DNA from: a virus | Reading direction: 5' to 3' (one strand) | Length of the DNA stretch: 24,480 bases | Virus record (IMG/VR): IMGVR_UViG_3300042934_001319 | Coordinates: 1-24,480 of that record | Notes under the pieces: generated by a model | What the model was told of the DNA's origin: nothing | Databases searched by the model: none | Seen by the model: only the letters and a program-made list of their open reading frames with translations | Part shown: positions 1-7,753 of the stretch, piece by piece | Layout: every line of letters begins with the position of its first letter | Numbering within the stretch: the stretch's first letter is position 1 | Program-made: the position numbers and the translations under genes

Positions 1-1104
1 GTCGTACTCCAGCTGCAGCTGCTCCAGGTCGAACAGATCGCAGCCGCCGGCGATCGCATCGTCCAGGGTGATCGTCTTGCGCCACTGGCCGTCTGGACAC
101 AGCGCGCCCTGCGTGTAGGCCGCTTCGCTGGGCCACACACCGCCGGCCTTCTTGCCGCGTTTGCTGTTGCGAAATTCCTCGCCCGACCAGAACGGATACG
201 CTTGATGCGACACGGCGCTGGGCGTCGAGAAATAGGTTTTGCGCCATTTCTTGTGGGTCCCCATGGCGCTGGCGACGGTGCTGAGTTTTTCGAAGTCGCG
301 AATCCAGAAATACTCGTCCACATAGACGTGGCCGTGATAGCCCTGGGCGGTGCTGCTGTTGGTGCTGAGAAAGCGCAGTTCGGCGCCGTTACTGAGCGTG
401 ATCGGGTTGCCGGTCAGTTCGATATCAAACCATTGCTTGGCAAACTGGATGATGTAGCTGCGAAAGATCTCGGACTGCGATCGGCTGGCAGACAAAAAGA
501 CCTGGTTGTCACCGCTCAGCACGGCGTCCATGAACGCTTCGCCGGCGAAGTAGTAGGTCAGGCCAACCTGCCGGCTTTTGAGGATGTTCCGGACACGGCG
601 TGTCAGTGGGTTCTGCTTCGCCTCGAAAAGCTCTTTCTGATAGCCGTACATCTTCGAGATGAATTTATCGAGGAAATCCACTTCGGTCAGGCCGCTGATG
701 TCGTTCTTGGCCTTCTTTTCGCGCTTCTTGGCGCCGCCTTCGCCCCGTTCACGGCGTTGACCAGGCTGCCGTTCGCGAGGCTCGTCCGGACGACCAGACG
801 GCAGCGCCGGCGAAGGTTTCGCGGACAGCTTTTTCAGGCGTTCAAGCAGGCCGGTCAGTCGCTCCAGCTCGTCCAGTTCGGCTTTCGTCAGCGGATCGAC
901 TTTTTCCAGGATCAGGGTGAGGCGCCGATTGACCGCGCTCAACGGTTCTTCATCAGTGAGCATGTCGTCCCAGCCGCCTTGGCGGATCCAGTAGTAGACG
1001 ATGCGGATGTTGGGCAGATTCAAATGCGCCTGTATTTCCTTTACCGAACAGCGGCGCAGGTAGAGGCGTTTTGCGGCTTCTTTAACTTCGGTCGGGTAGT
1101 TCAT
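1..1104 (-). CDS. P: Terminase large (ATPase) subunit, P2 gpP-like, 3' part cut by window edge
   Basis: This is the DNA-packaging motor subunit that cuts cos DNA and drives it into the procapsid. Reading the minus strand from the ATG at 1104-1102 gives an open frame of 368 codons to base 1. The N-terminus (about residues 6-45) looks like the small helix-turn-helix of this family, with the end motif YYWIRQGGWDD. A P-loop-like motif SRQVGLTYYFAGEA lies at residues 177-190, matching the deviant Walker A of P2 gpP. Walker B follows at about 260-264 (VYVDE, D263/E264). P2 gpP is near 590 residues, so the C-terminal nuclease domain is missing only because the window ends. It is divergent from the scaffold gene, as in P2, where the portal gene Q lies downstream of P. 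A long plus-strand frame over the same bases (202-1179) is a shadow. Confidence 0.95.
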   Translation of the reverse strand, partial: MNYPTEVKEAAKRLYLRRCSVKEIQAHLNLPNIRIVYYWIRQGGWDDMLTDEEPLSAVNRRLTLILEKVDPLTKAELDELERLTGLLERLKKLSAKPSPALPSGRPDEPRERQPGQRRERGEGGAKKREKKAKNDISGLTEVDFLDKFISKMYGYQKELFEAKQNPLTRRVRNILKSRQVGLTYYFAGEAFMDAVLSGDNQVFLSASRSQSEIFRSYIIQFAKQWFDIELTGNPITLSNGAELRFLSTNSSTAQGYHGHVYVDEYFWIRDFEKLSTVASAMGTHKKWRKTYFSTPSAVSHQAYPFWSGEEFRNSKRGKKAGGVWPSEAAYTQGALCPDGQWRKTITLDDAIAGGCDLFDLEQLQLEYD

Positions 1105-1197
1105 AGTCCGCAGTCTATGCGGCGAAAACGCCGGAAACGCGGGGTGAAAAGCTGCGATTCGCCTATCTGGCGGAAATAGGAGAACACTGAATTTCAA

Positions 1198-1219
1198 CCG
1201 TTTGTTTGACGGCAAACGG
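1198..1219. promoter_or_regulatory. Perfect dyad in the divergent P/O promoter region
   Basis: The 162-bp gap between the divergent terminase and scaffold genes contains CCGTTTG, 8 spacer bases, then CAAACGG: perfect 7-bp inverted arms (1198-1204 and 1213-1219). In P2, late promoters including PP and PO are switched on by the zinc-finger activator Ogr at dyad sites around -55. The position here, about 50 bp before the scaffold start, suits such a site, but the sequence is not the P2 consensus. The assignment as an activator or operator site is inference. I see no convincing sigma-70 promoter in the gap. Confidence 0.4.
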
Positions 1220-1266
1220 CTCCCTATCGTGGCGGCTCATTCAACGATTGAGCGCAGTCACCACTC

Positions 1267-2190
1267 ATGCCCCGTTCCCTTGTCTCCTACTGGAAACGTG
1301 TTGCCACCAGCGGCCCGACCGTCGATGGCCGCGAGATTCTTCCCCAGGAACTGCGCGACATCGCCGAGACCTACACGCCGGCCAAATACACCGCTGTGAT
1401 CTGGTGCGACCACGAGCGCTGGCCTGGTTCACACGGCACTGTATTCGCTGTGCGCCTGGTTGAAGAGGGCGAGGATCTGGAGCCCGGACAAATTGCCCTG
1501 GAAGCCCAGCTAAAACCGAACGATCGCCTGCTGTACCTCAACGATCAGGGCCAGAAGCTGTTCTCCAGCATCGAAATCACTCCGAATTTTGCCGGCAGCG
1601 GCAAGGCCTATCTGACAGGGCTTGCGGTGACTGATTCGCCCGCCAGCCTCGGCACTCAGGAGCTGTATTTCTCCAACCGAACCAGCCGGGCCGCGTATTA
1701 CGCCGCGTCGCTGGAACTCGGCCCACTGCGCGAAATCGAGACGCAGGGCGAGATCGGCCGTCTGGCCGCCATGTTCACCCGCCTGTTCAAGCGTTTCGGT
1801 ATCGAAGACAGCCCCGCCGAAACCACTCCGCAAACCCCAAACGAGAGCAAACCCCCAATGGATGAAGCTACCGCCACGGCCCTCAAAGCCCTGCTGGCCC
1901 AGCTGCTGGTTGTCGCCGCCGGCATTCAAGCCGTGATCGAGCCTGCTGCAGAAGACGCACCAGAACCCGATCAAGCCCCGATCGATGATGTCACTGAGGC
2001 GGTGGACGAGATCGTCACCACAGCCGAAGAAGAGCGCGAATTCAAGCGCAACGGCGGCGGAAACAAAGCTGTGCTAGCAGCGTTGACCAGCTTGCAGAAG
2101 CAGTTCGCCGAACTGAAAAACACCAGCAACGGCCGTCAGTTGCCGCGCTCTGCTGGCCCCGCTGATAAATCCAAAGTGCGGGTGCTCTGA
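1267..2190 (+). CDS. O: Capsid scaffolding protein / maturation protease, P2 gpO-like
   Basis: The protein is the internal scaffold and serine protease that shapes the procapsid and then cleaves capsid, portal and itself. It has 307 residues (P2 gpO about 284). The N-terminal protease part aligns by eye with gpO. The expected catalytic residues are present: D20 in TVDGREI, H49 in CDHERW and S101 in KLFSSIEITPNF, followed by the family signature AVTDSPASLGT. The C-terminal half (about 170-307) is low in complexity, Ala/Glu/Pro-rich and helical, as expected for the scaffold domain. The ATG at 1267 follows a weak ribosome site. It heads the rightward late operon and ends 2 bp before the capsid gene, giving tight coupling of scaffold and capsid synthesis. 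Confidence 0.95.
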   Translation: MPRSLVSYWKRVATSGPTVDGREILPQELRDIAETYTPAKYTAVIWCDHERWPGSHGTVFAVRLVEEGEDLEPGQIALEAQLKPNDRLLYLNDQGQKLFSSIEITPNFAGSGKAYLTGLAVTDSPASLGTQELYFSNRTSRAAYYAASLELGPLREIETQGEIGRLAAMFTRLFKRFGIEDSPAETTPQTPNESKPPMDEATATALKALLAQLLVVAAGIQAVIEPAAEDAPEPDQAPIDDVTEAVDEIVTTAEEEREFKRNGGGNKAVLAALTSLQKQFAELKNTSNGRQLPRSAGPADKSKVRVL

Positions 2191-2192
2191 TC

Positions 2193-3212
2193 ATGGCCCG
2201 TTCCCTGAGCGCTTACGGCGCCAAGATGTACGCCGAAATGCAGCTGGCGATCGCTGAAACCTACGGTGTTCCGCTGTCCAGCAAGATGTTTTCCGTTGAA
2301 CCGTCGATCGCCCAGGAGCTGAACGACGCCATCACCGCAAAGGCCGATTTCCTGCAACGCATCAACGTCATTCCAGTGACCGAGATCAAAGGCGAGAAAG
2401 TATTTATCGGCGTGTCCGGCCCGGTCACCGGTCGCACCAATACCAAGACCACCGATCGCGAAGCGAAGGACGCGTCGGAGCTAGATAACAGCACCTATGA
2501 GCTGTCGTCGACTGAATCTGACGTGGGCCTGCCGTACGCGAAAATCGACGCCTGGGCCAAGTTTCCGGACTTCCACCAGCGGTACTCGGCGGCCGTCCAG
2601 AAACAGATCGCCCTGGATCGCATCATGGTCGGTTTCCACGGTTTGAAAGCGGCTGCGCAGACCGACATCGAAGCCTATCCAATGCTGCAGGACGTCAACA
2701 AAGGCTGGCTGCAGCAGTTACGCGAGCAAGCGCCGCAACAGGTTCTCAAGGAAGGCAAGGAAGCGGGCAAGGTGACACTGGGGCCGGATGGCGATTACGC
2801 CAACCTGGACGCCCTGGTACATGACACCAAGCAGATGGTGGACGAACGTCTGCGCGACGGCGGCGACCTGATCGCCATCATCGGCACCGACCTGTTGGCG
2901 GCGGACAAAGCGAAGCTGTACGCCAAGCAAGGCGACGTGCCGACGGAGAAAGAGCGCATCGAAGATGCCCAGGTGATTGCCACCTATGGCGGTCTGCCGA
3001 GCTTCAGCGTCCCGTTCTTTCCGGTCAACGGTGTGCTGGTCACCAGTTGGGACAACCTGTCGATCTACTTCCAGGACTCCAGCTGGCGCAAGCAAACCGT
3101 GGACAACCCGAAACGCTCCCGCGTCGAGGATTACAACAGCCGCAACGAAGGCTATGTGATCGAGCAGCTGGAGAAAATCGCGCTGACCGAGAACGTGGAG
3201 CTGGTGAAGTGA
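2193..3212 (+). CDS. N: Major capsid protein, P2 gpN-like
   Basis: This is the main shell protein of the icosahedral head. The 339-residue length is close to P2 gpN (357). Family features are visible: an N-terminal helical segment that gpO-type protease would trim, the PVTEIKGEKVFIGVSGPVTGRT region, and the FHGLKAA stretch. The ATG at 2193 lies 2 bp after the scaffold stop, and the stop overlaps the GTG start of the next gene (GTGA at 3209-3212). No frameshift or internal stop is seen. Confidence 0.96.
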   Translation: MARSLSAYGAKMYAEMQLAIAETYGVPLSSKMFSVEPSIAQELNDAITAKADFLQRINVIPVTEIKGEKVFIGVSGPVTGRTNTKTTDREAKDASELDNSTYELSSTESDVGLPYAKIDAWAKFPDFHQRYSAAVQKQIALDRIMVGFHGLKAAAQTDIEAYPMLQDVNKGWLQQLREQAPQQVLKEGKEAGKVTLGPDGDYANLDALVHDTKQMVDERLRDGGDLIAIIGTDLLAADKAKLYAKQGDVPTEKERIEDAQVIATYGGLPSFSVPFFPVNGVLVTSWDNLSIYFQDSSWRKQTVDNPKRSRVEDYNSRNEGYVIEQLEKIALTENVELVK

Positions 3213-3931
3213 GCCTGGCTCTCGCACACAAGCGCCGCACTTTGGCTCAGGGAACCGCTGCAGTGATTGCTGCTGCAGCGGCACCGCTGGCGTATTCGCC
3301 GGCGGAAGCCCTGAGCAGCCCGGCCAACGCGAAAAAGCATCTGCTGCTGATGGAAGCCTCGCTGGATCAGGATCTGCAACGCCTGAGCGATATCAAGGGT
3401 CTTGCCGGGCGTCAGGCGCTCAAGCGTGAGGAACTGCTGCCTAAGTATCAGGACTTCATTCAGCGCTACATGGACTCGGGCCTGGTGATGCCGAACCGCG
3501 TCCTGGTCCAGGTGATGGTCTGGCTGTTCGACACCGAGCAGTTCGAAGATGGCCTGGCACTGGCTGACTTTGCGATCGGGCAGGGGCAGGAGATGCCCGA
3601 GCGGTTCAAGCGGCGCGACGTGCAGACCTTCGTTGCCGACGCGGTAATCGATTGGGCTTACGCGGAATACAACGCCCAGCGCAGCCCGGAGCCATACCTG
3701 TCTGACCTGCTGCCCCGCGTCGACGGTGAGTGGGAGTTGACCGAGCAAATCCCGAGCAAGTACCACAAGTTGATCGGCATGCGCGCCATGGAGGCCGAGC
3801 AGTGGGAAACCGCGCTCCAGCATCTGGAGCGCTCGACCGAGCTGTACGCGAAAGCCGGCAACGAGACGCGCATTGCGAAGTGCCGCAAAGCGATCGCCAA
3901 ACAAACACCCGCCGTCACCGGCGCCCAATAA
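3209..3931 (+). CDS. M: Terminase small (endonuclease) subunit, P2 gpM-like
   Basis: This protein partners gpP to recognise and nick cos DNA during packaging. I choose the GTG at 3209, which overlaps the capsid stop as GTGA. The same frame is open back to 3047, but that extension overlaps the capsid gene by over 160 bp. From 3209 the product has 240 residues, against 247 for P2 gpM. It begins with a basic segment (HKRRTLAQGTAAVI). It contains the family-like regions KHLLLMEASLDQDLQRLSDI, VMVWLFDTEQFEDGLALADF and KRRDVQTFVADAVIDWA. The C-terminus is helical with a TPR-like look (YAKAGNETRIAKCRKAI). A 97-bp gap with a small CCCC/GGGG hairpin separates it from the next gene. Confidence 0.93.
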   Translation: MSLALAHKRRTLAQGTAAVIAAAAAPLAYSPAEALSSPANAKKHLLLMEASLDQDLQRLSDIKGLAGRQALKREELLPKYQDFIQRYMDSGLVMPNRVLVQVMVWLFDTEQFEDGLALADFAIGQGQEMPERFKRRDVQTFVADAVIDWAYAEYNAQRSPEPYLSDLLPRVDGEWELTEQIPSKYHKLIGMRAMEAEQWETALQHLERSTELYAKAGNETRIAKCRKAIAKQTPAVTGAQ

Positions 3932-4028
3932 CCGACTACCCCCCCAGCGGGGAACTGTGGACGTGTGTCTGCCATTTATGGCCAGCCCCACGGAAAACAG
4001 TCTCCCCGCCCTATTTGAGCGGTCAGCA

Positions 4029-4544
4029 ATGAGCTTTTCCGGTAAACCCACCACGTTTGTGGAACAGATGATCGAGAACGACGGCTTTTGGCCGGATCTG
4101 TCTGTTGCCGAATTCCAGAAAGGATACCGCCTGCCGGCGGAGTACCTGGTGGACATGCTGGCCGCTGACCTGACCATGGCAATGGTCGAGGTCAATGCCG
4201 ATCTGGCAGAGCTGAAACAACGCTGGCGAGCCCTAGGCGTAAACAGTGTCGAGGTTCCCGATCCGCTCAACCTCCCGCCGAAGCAGATCAAGGAATGGCC
4301 ATTCATCCAAACTGATCAGAACCTTCTGCCTGATAACGCGTTGAAGCTGAAAATCTACCGACGAGCCGTGTACTGCCGGGCCAAGGCGAGCGCGTTACAA
4401 CAGTTCGCCACGGTGACCCGCCGCGAAAGCGCAGAGAACACGGGCAAGGAAGCGCCGGAACGCGAAAGCACGTTCCTGGCATTCAGCCAAGCGGCAGTGC
4501 GCGCCTTGCAAGGCCGTGGCCGCGTCACGGCGGCGCTGTTATGA
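4029..4544 (+). CDS. L: Head completion/stabilisation protein, P2 gpL-like
   Basis: The gpL family seals the packaged head and prepares it for tail joining. The frame is open from 3873, but the ATG at 4029, preceded by a GAGCGG ribosome site, gives 171 residues, close to P2 gpL (169). The protein starts with MSFSGKPTTF and has the family-like segments GFWPDLSVAEFQKGYRLP near the N-terminus and KLKIYRRAVYCRAKASAL in the second half. Its stop overlaps the next start (ATGA at 4541-4544). No P2 gpX (LysM tail protein) follows, unlike P2 itself. Confidence 0.9.
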   Translation: MSFSGKPTTFVEQMIENDGFWPDLSVAEFQKGYRLPAEYLVDMLAADLTMAMVEVNADLAELKQRWRALGVNSVEVPDPLNLPPKQIKEWPFIQTDQNLLPDNALKLKIYRRAVYCRAKASALQQFATVTRRESAENTGKEAPERESTFLAFSQAAVRALQGRGRVTAALL

Positions 4545-4993
4545 CCAAGCTCCAAGGGCTGACCGCGTACCTGCAGGAACGCCGTCTGGTCGAACCCGAG
4601 CAGCTCGACAGTTTCACCGAGCAGGTCAAGCTTGCACTGATCTGGAAGCCCGACGTCGACGGGATGCATCTGGGCGACATGCACTATCGCGCCGTGATCG
4701 TCCTGGAGCGCTTCGCCGACCATCCGGCGCGGCTAATGGCTCTGGTGGGCAGTTGGCTGGAAAGCCACGACGCCAACCGTGACCGTCACGAGCTGCCGGC
4801 GCCGGAATTCCTTGTCGAGCCGGTCGACAACGACCTATTCGACGTGGAAATCACGCTGGAGTTTGTCGAGCCGCAGTATCTGGCCGAGGACGCCGCCGGC
4901 GAGATCCAGGCCTTTGGCAAAACGTGGGCGTTCGTCCCGTTTGACCTGTGGGTTGCCGAGCGCGGCGAGGTGGCCACCGATGGCCGGCCGTAG
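4541..4993 (+). CDS. R: Tail completion protein, P2 gpR-like
   Basis: The gpR/gpS pair finishes the tail end that docks to the head. This product has 150 residues (P2 gpR 155). It starts with the family pattern TKLQGLTAYLQERR and has the acidic patch LVEPVDNDLFDVEITLEF in the second half. It overlaps gene L by 4 bp and gene S by 14 bp, so it is translated as part of the same coupled string. In P2 the lysis genes stand between L and R; here L and R abut directly. Confidence 0.9.
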   Translation: MTKLQGLTAYLQERRLVEPEQLDSFTEQVKLALIWKPDVDGMHLGDMHYRAVIVLERFADHPARLMALVGSWLESHDANRDRHELPAPEFLVEPVDNDLFDVEITLEFVEPQYLAEDAAGEIQAFGKTWAFVPFDLWVAERGEVATDGRP

Positions 4994-5663
4994 CACGTTC
5001 GAACTGGACATTCGCGGTCGTTTGGGCGTCCGCGAGCAGTTGGCATTGCTGAGCCTTCCGCCGCAATTGCGCCGCCGCTTGCTGAATCAGGTCACCAAAC
5101 GCGTGCGCACGATGAGCCGCAAGCGCGTGCGTGAGCAGAAGAACCTGGACGGCACGCCGTTCGCCCCACGCAAAGGCGACGGCAAGGGCAAAAGGAAGAT
5201 GGAAGCCGGTCTGGCCAAGTTGATGGTGGTCACCCGGGTAAGCCCTGATGAAGCGGAACTGGGCTGGAAAAACGCCCTGACCCGATGGGTCGCCGCGCAG
5301 CAACACAACGGCGTCAGCGAACGCCGTACCGCTCAACAGATGCGCCGCTGGAACAAGACCCCACCGGGTTTGGCAGCCACCGACAAGCAGGCCAAGCGCC
5401 TGCGCCGGTTGGGCTTCCGCGTGCGCCAAGCGGGCAAAAAGACGCTGGCTCGGCCGTCGGTGGCGTGGATTCAGGAGCATGTGAACTACGCCAAAGCCGG
5501 TTTGCTGATCCGGATCCTCGACGACCAGCGCAGCGAAAGCACCGGCGCGCAGAGCTGGGAAATCACGCTTCCGAAACGCCAGTTCATCGGCGCCGAAACC
5601 GAACGCGAAACCAATCTCCTGATTAACCAGGTGTTGCAACAAATCCTAAATTCACCCCGCTAA
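4980..5663 (+). CDS. S: Tail completion / virion morphogenesis protein, P2 gpS-like
   Basis: I take the ATG at 4980, which overlaps the end of R and gives 227 residues. The open frame upstream to 4779 lies inside R and is not needed. The protein is very basic, with KRVRTMSRKRVREQKN and RKGDGKGKRKM at about residues 38-80. The family's central and C-terminal region follows, with HVNYAKAGLLIRIL and the ending around KRQFIGAETERETNLLINQVL. P2 gpS is shorter (about 150 residues). The longer form with an inserted basic Gln-rich middle (about 100-150) is common in the HP1-like branch as far as I know. It ends the head/connector block, 11 bp before the sheath gene. Confidence 0.85.
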   Translation: MAGRSTFELDIRGRLGVREQLALLSLPPQLRRRLLNQVTKRVRTMSRKRVREQKNLDGTPFAPRKGDGKGKRKMEAGLAKLMVVTRVSPDEAELGWKNALTRWVAAQQHNGVSERRTAQQMRRWNKTPPGLAATDKQAKRLRRLGFRVRQAGKKTLARPSVAWIQEHVNYAKAGLLIRILDDQRSESTGAQSWEITLPKRQFIGAETERETNLLINQVLQQILNSPR

Positions 5664-5674
5664 CGAGGCACTGC

Positions 5675-6790
5675 ATGGCACTCGGTCAAGTCACCGTCGA
5701 CAATCTCAATCTAGGCCAGGGCGCCGTGACTGAGGTTGAGCGTTACTTTCTTTTCATCGGCCCAGCCGCCAAGAACGTCGGCCAGTTCGTCCCGCTGAAC
5801 ACCGATAGCGACCTGGACGCCGCGCTGGGCGTTCCAGCGAGCGACCTCAAAACCCAAATCGCTGCCGCGCGGCAGAACGGTGGTCAGCGCTGGGCCTGCA
5901 TCGCGGCCCCGATCGGCGCCGAAGGTGACTGGGCCACTGCGCTGGAAAAGACCCAGCAACAGGGCGTGTCCGTCGAAGCGGTGATCATCACCAAGCCTGT
6001 AGTGAAGGCTGACGAGCTGTCAGCGATGCATGACGCAGCCGTCACCCTGAACAACACCTACGGCCGCCGAGTGTTCTTTCTGGCGAGCAGTGTCGGCATC
6101 GCCGTCGACCAGACCTGGGCGCAGTACCTCACTGAGCAAAAGGCCTTGGTAGCAAACCTCGCCGCGCCGCGCGTAGCTGTAGTGCCTCAGTTGCACGGCA
6201 ATGATTTGGGCGTGCTGGCTGGCCGCTTGGCCAATGCGGCGGTGAGCATTGCTGACAGCCCGATGCGCGTAGCCACCGGTGCCGTGCTGGGACTTGGCGA
6301 GGTGCCTGTTGATAGCGAGCTGACCCCGCTGCCGTCCGCCGTGCGCACTGAGCTGGACCGCGCAAGGCTATCCGTTACGCAAACCTACCCGGATTACCCA
6401 GGCGTGTACTGGGGTGACTGCAACATGCTGGACACCCCCGGCAGCGACTTTCAAGTCGTGGAGTACCTGCGCATCACCGACAAGGCCGCTCGCCTGATTC
6501 GCCCGCTGCTGATCCGCCGCGTCGCCGATCGCCGATTGAACAACACGCCCAACAGCATGGCGGTGAATACCAACCAACTGATGGCGCCGCTGCGTGCCAT
6601 GGCGAAGTCCATCAAGTTTGCCGGCGAAGTGTTCCCCGGCGACATCGAGCCGCCGAAGGACGGCGACCTGGTGCTGGAATGGCTCAGCAAAACCAAGGTA
6701 GCGGCCTACATCAAGCTCAAACCCCTCAACTGCCCGAAAGACCTGACGGCGAACATTGCCCTTGATCTTTCCACCGACAAAACGGAGTAA
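5675..6790 (+). CDS. Contractile tail sheath protein (DUF2586, HP1-type)
   Basis: The sheath contracts to push the tube through the host envelope. The protein has 371 residues and resembles the DUF2586 family, which fills the sheath slot in HP1-like phages in place of P2 gpFI. Supporting segments are the N-terminal MALGQVTVDNLNLGQG, the central alpha/beta part with RRVFFLASSVGIAVDQT, and the C-terminal sheath-core part with YLRITDKAARLIRPLLIRR and the end KLKPLNCPKDLTANIALDL. Start ATG 5675 follows GAGG at good distance. It lies directly before the tube gene, the usual sheath-tube order. The name DUF2586 is from memory of the family and should be confirmed by profile search. Confidence 0.85.
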   Translation: MALGQVTVDNLNLGQGAVTEVERYFLFIGPAAKNVGQFVPLNTDSDLDAALGVPASDLKTQIAAARQNGGQRWACIAAPIGAEGDWATALEKTQQQGVSVEAVIITKPVVKADELSAMHDAAVTLNNTYGRRVFFLASSVGIAVDQTWAQYLTEQKALVANLAAPRVAVVPQLHGNDLGVLAGRLANAAVSIADSPMRVATGAVLGLGEVPVDSELTPLPSAVRTELDRARLSVTQTYPDYPGVYWGDCNMLDTPGSDFQVVEYLRITDKAARLIRPLLIRRVADRRLNNTPNSMAVNTNQLMAPLRAMAKSIKFAGEVFPGDIEPPKDGDLVLEWLSKTKVAAYIKLKPLNCPKDLTANIALDLSTDKTE

Positions 6791-6795
6791 CGCCC

Positions 6796-7248
6796 ATGGC
6801 AAAGATTGGCGGCAAGAACTTTGACGTGAGCCTGGGCGACATCGCGCTGCACGTTGAGAACTGCACCCTGGACATTACCGACAACTCGGCAGTGGCTCAG
6901 ACCCGAGGTGTTCCCGACGGCTACGTGGACGGCGACGTGGCCGCTGCCGGCGAACTGGAGCTGGATACCACCAACTTTCAACTGCTGATCGATGCAGCGC
7001 GCTCGGCCGGTAGCTTTCGCGAGCTCAAGCCGTTCGACGCGGTGTTCTTCGCCAAAGCCGGTGGGGATGAGGAACTGCGCGTGGAAGCCTTCGGTTGCAA
7101 GGTGAAGGTGTCCAGTCTCCTGGCGATCGACCCGAAGGGCGGCGAAAAGACCAAGCACAAGGTGCCATTCGACGTCACCAGTCCGGACTTTATCCACATC
7201 AACGGCGTGCCGTACCTCGCTGCCGCTGAGATCGAAGGTATCCGCTGA
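6796..7248 (+). CDS. Tail tube protein (DUF2597, HP1-type)
   Basis: This is the inner tube subunit in the gpFII slot. It has 150 residues. It begins MAKIGGKNFDVSLGDIALHV and shows the tube-like alternation of beta strands, with GDVAAAGELELDTTNFQLL (about 51-69) and VPFDVTSPDFIHINGVPYL near the end. It resembles the DUF2597 family found after DUF2586 sheaths. It starts 5 bp after the sheath stop and its last base is shared with the next gene's ATG (TGATGG). Confidence 0.85.
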   Translation: MAKIGGKNFDVSLGDIALHVENCTLDITDNSAVAQTRGVPDGYVDGDVAAAGELELDTTNFQLLIDAARSAGSFRELKPFDAVFFAKAGGDEELRVEAFGCKVKVSSLLAIDPKGGEKTKHKVPFDVTSPDFIHINGVPYLAAAEIEGIR

Positions 7249-7460
7249 TGGTGGACTGGTTCGATCGCGCCCAGGAACTGGAGCAGCGCCAGCGTGACCA
7301 GGCCATCAAGGCCCAGCTGCTGAAGCCTGTGCCGGTCGGGCCAAGCCTGAGCCATTGCCAGGACTGCGACAAAGAAATCCCGCCGGCGCGCCAGGCGCTG
7401 GGCGGAAAAACGCGGTGCGTCCCGTGCCAAACGGGGTTTGAGCAGAGTAATCGCCGATGA
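7248..7460 (+). CDS. TraR/DksA-type C4 zinc-finger protein
   Basis: A 70-residue protein with a four-cysteine zinc finger, C37-x2-C40 and C57-x2-C60 (CQDCDKEI ... RCVPCQ), preceded by a short helical N-terminus. This is the layout of small plasmid and phage TraR proteins, which insert into the RNA polymerase secondary channel and act like DksA with ppGpp. By family precedent it may tune host or phage promoters late in infection; this is inference. It overlaps the tube gene and the following gene, so it is made with the late proteins and not from its own promoter. Confidence 0.85.
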   Translation: MVDWFDRAQELEQRQRDQAIKAQLLKPVPVGPSLSHCQDCDKEIPPARQALGGKTRCVPCQTGFEQSNRR

Positions 7461-7753
7461 CCACTGACGCCGTGCGCCTCGGAGCGCTGGAACAGAAGTT
7501 CGCTGTCTTTGAACACCGCTTGGGCGAGTTAGAAGACCGGCACGAAACCGTCCCGACTCGGGTCACCAAGTTGGAGCAAGGTTTCGAGCACATGGCGGGG
7601 CAGCTGTCTGAGCTGAACGCTGGCCAGCAGACCCTGACGGTCGCGGTGAACGACATCGGCGCGAAGGTTGGCCGCTTGCTGACCATCCTCACGGTGGTCG
7701 CTTCTGTGCTGCAAATGGTTGTGCCGGCACTGCTTCGAGTGTGGTTTCCATGA
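7457..7753 (+). CDS. Coiled-coil protein with C-terminal membrane anchor, holin candidate
   Basis: The protein has 98 residues. Residues about 5-70 have the heptad-like pattern of a coiled coil (LGALEQKFAVFEHRLGEL and on), and residues about 74-94 form one hydrophobic segment (LLTILTVVASVLQMVVPALL). This coiled coil plus C-terminal anchor layout resembles XhlA-type hemolysin/holin-associated proteins. It stands directly before the lysozyme gene (ATGA overlap at 7750-7753), where a holin is expected, and no other holin candidate is present. I did not recognise the family with certainty. It could instead be a pinholin or a holin partner. Confidence 0.6.
   Translation: MTTDAVRLGALEQKFAVFEHRLGELEDRHETVPTRVTKLEQGFEHMAGQLSELNAGQQTLTVAVNDIGAKVGRLLTILTVVASVLQMVVPALLRVWFP

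Noticed and set aside
202-1179. Long plus-strand open frame (325 codons) opposite the terminase
   Set aside because: The minus strand encodes clear terminase motifs; the plus frame has no recognisable features and is a GC-rich shadow.
3152-4306. Minus-strand open frame of 384 codons across genes M and L
   Set aside because: It lies opposite two recognised genes with proper starts and coupling, and its translation has no domain pattern.
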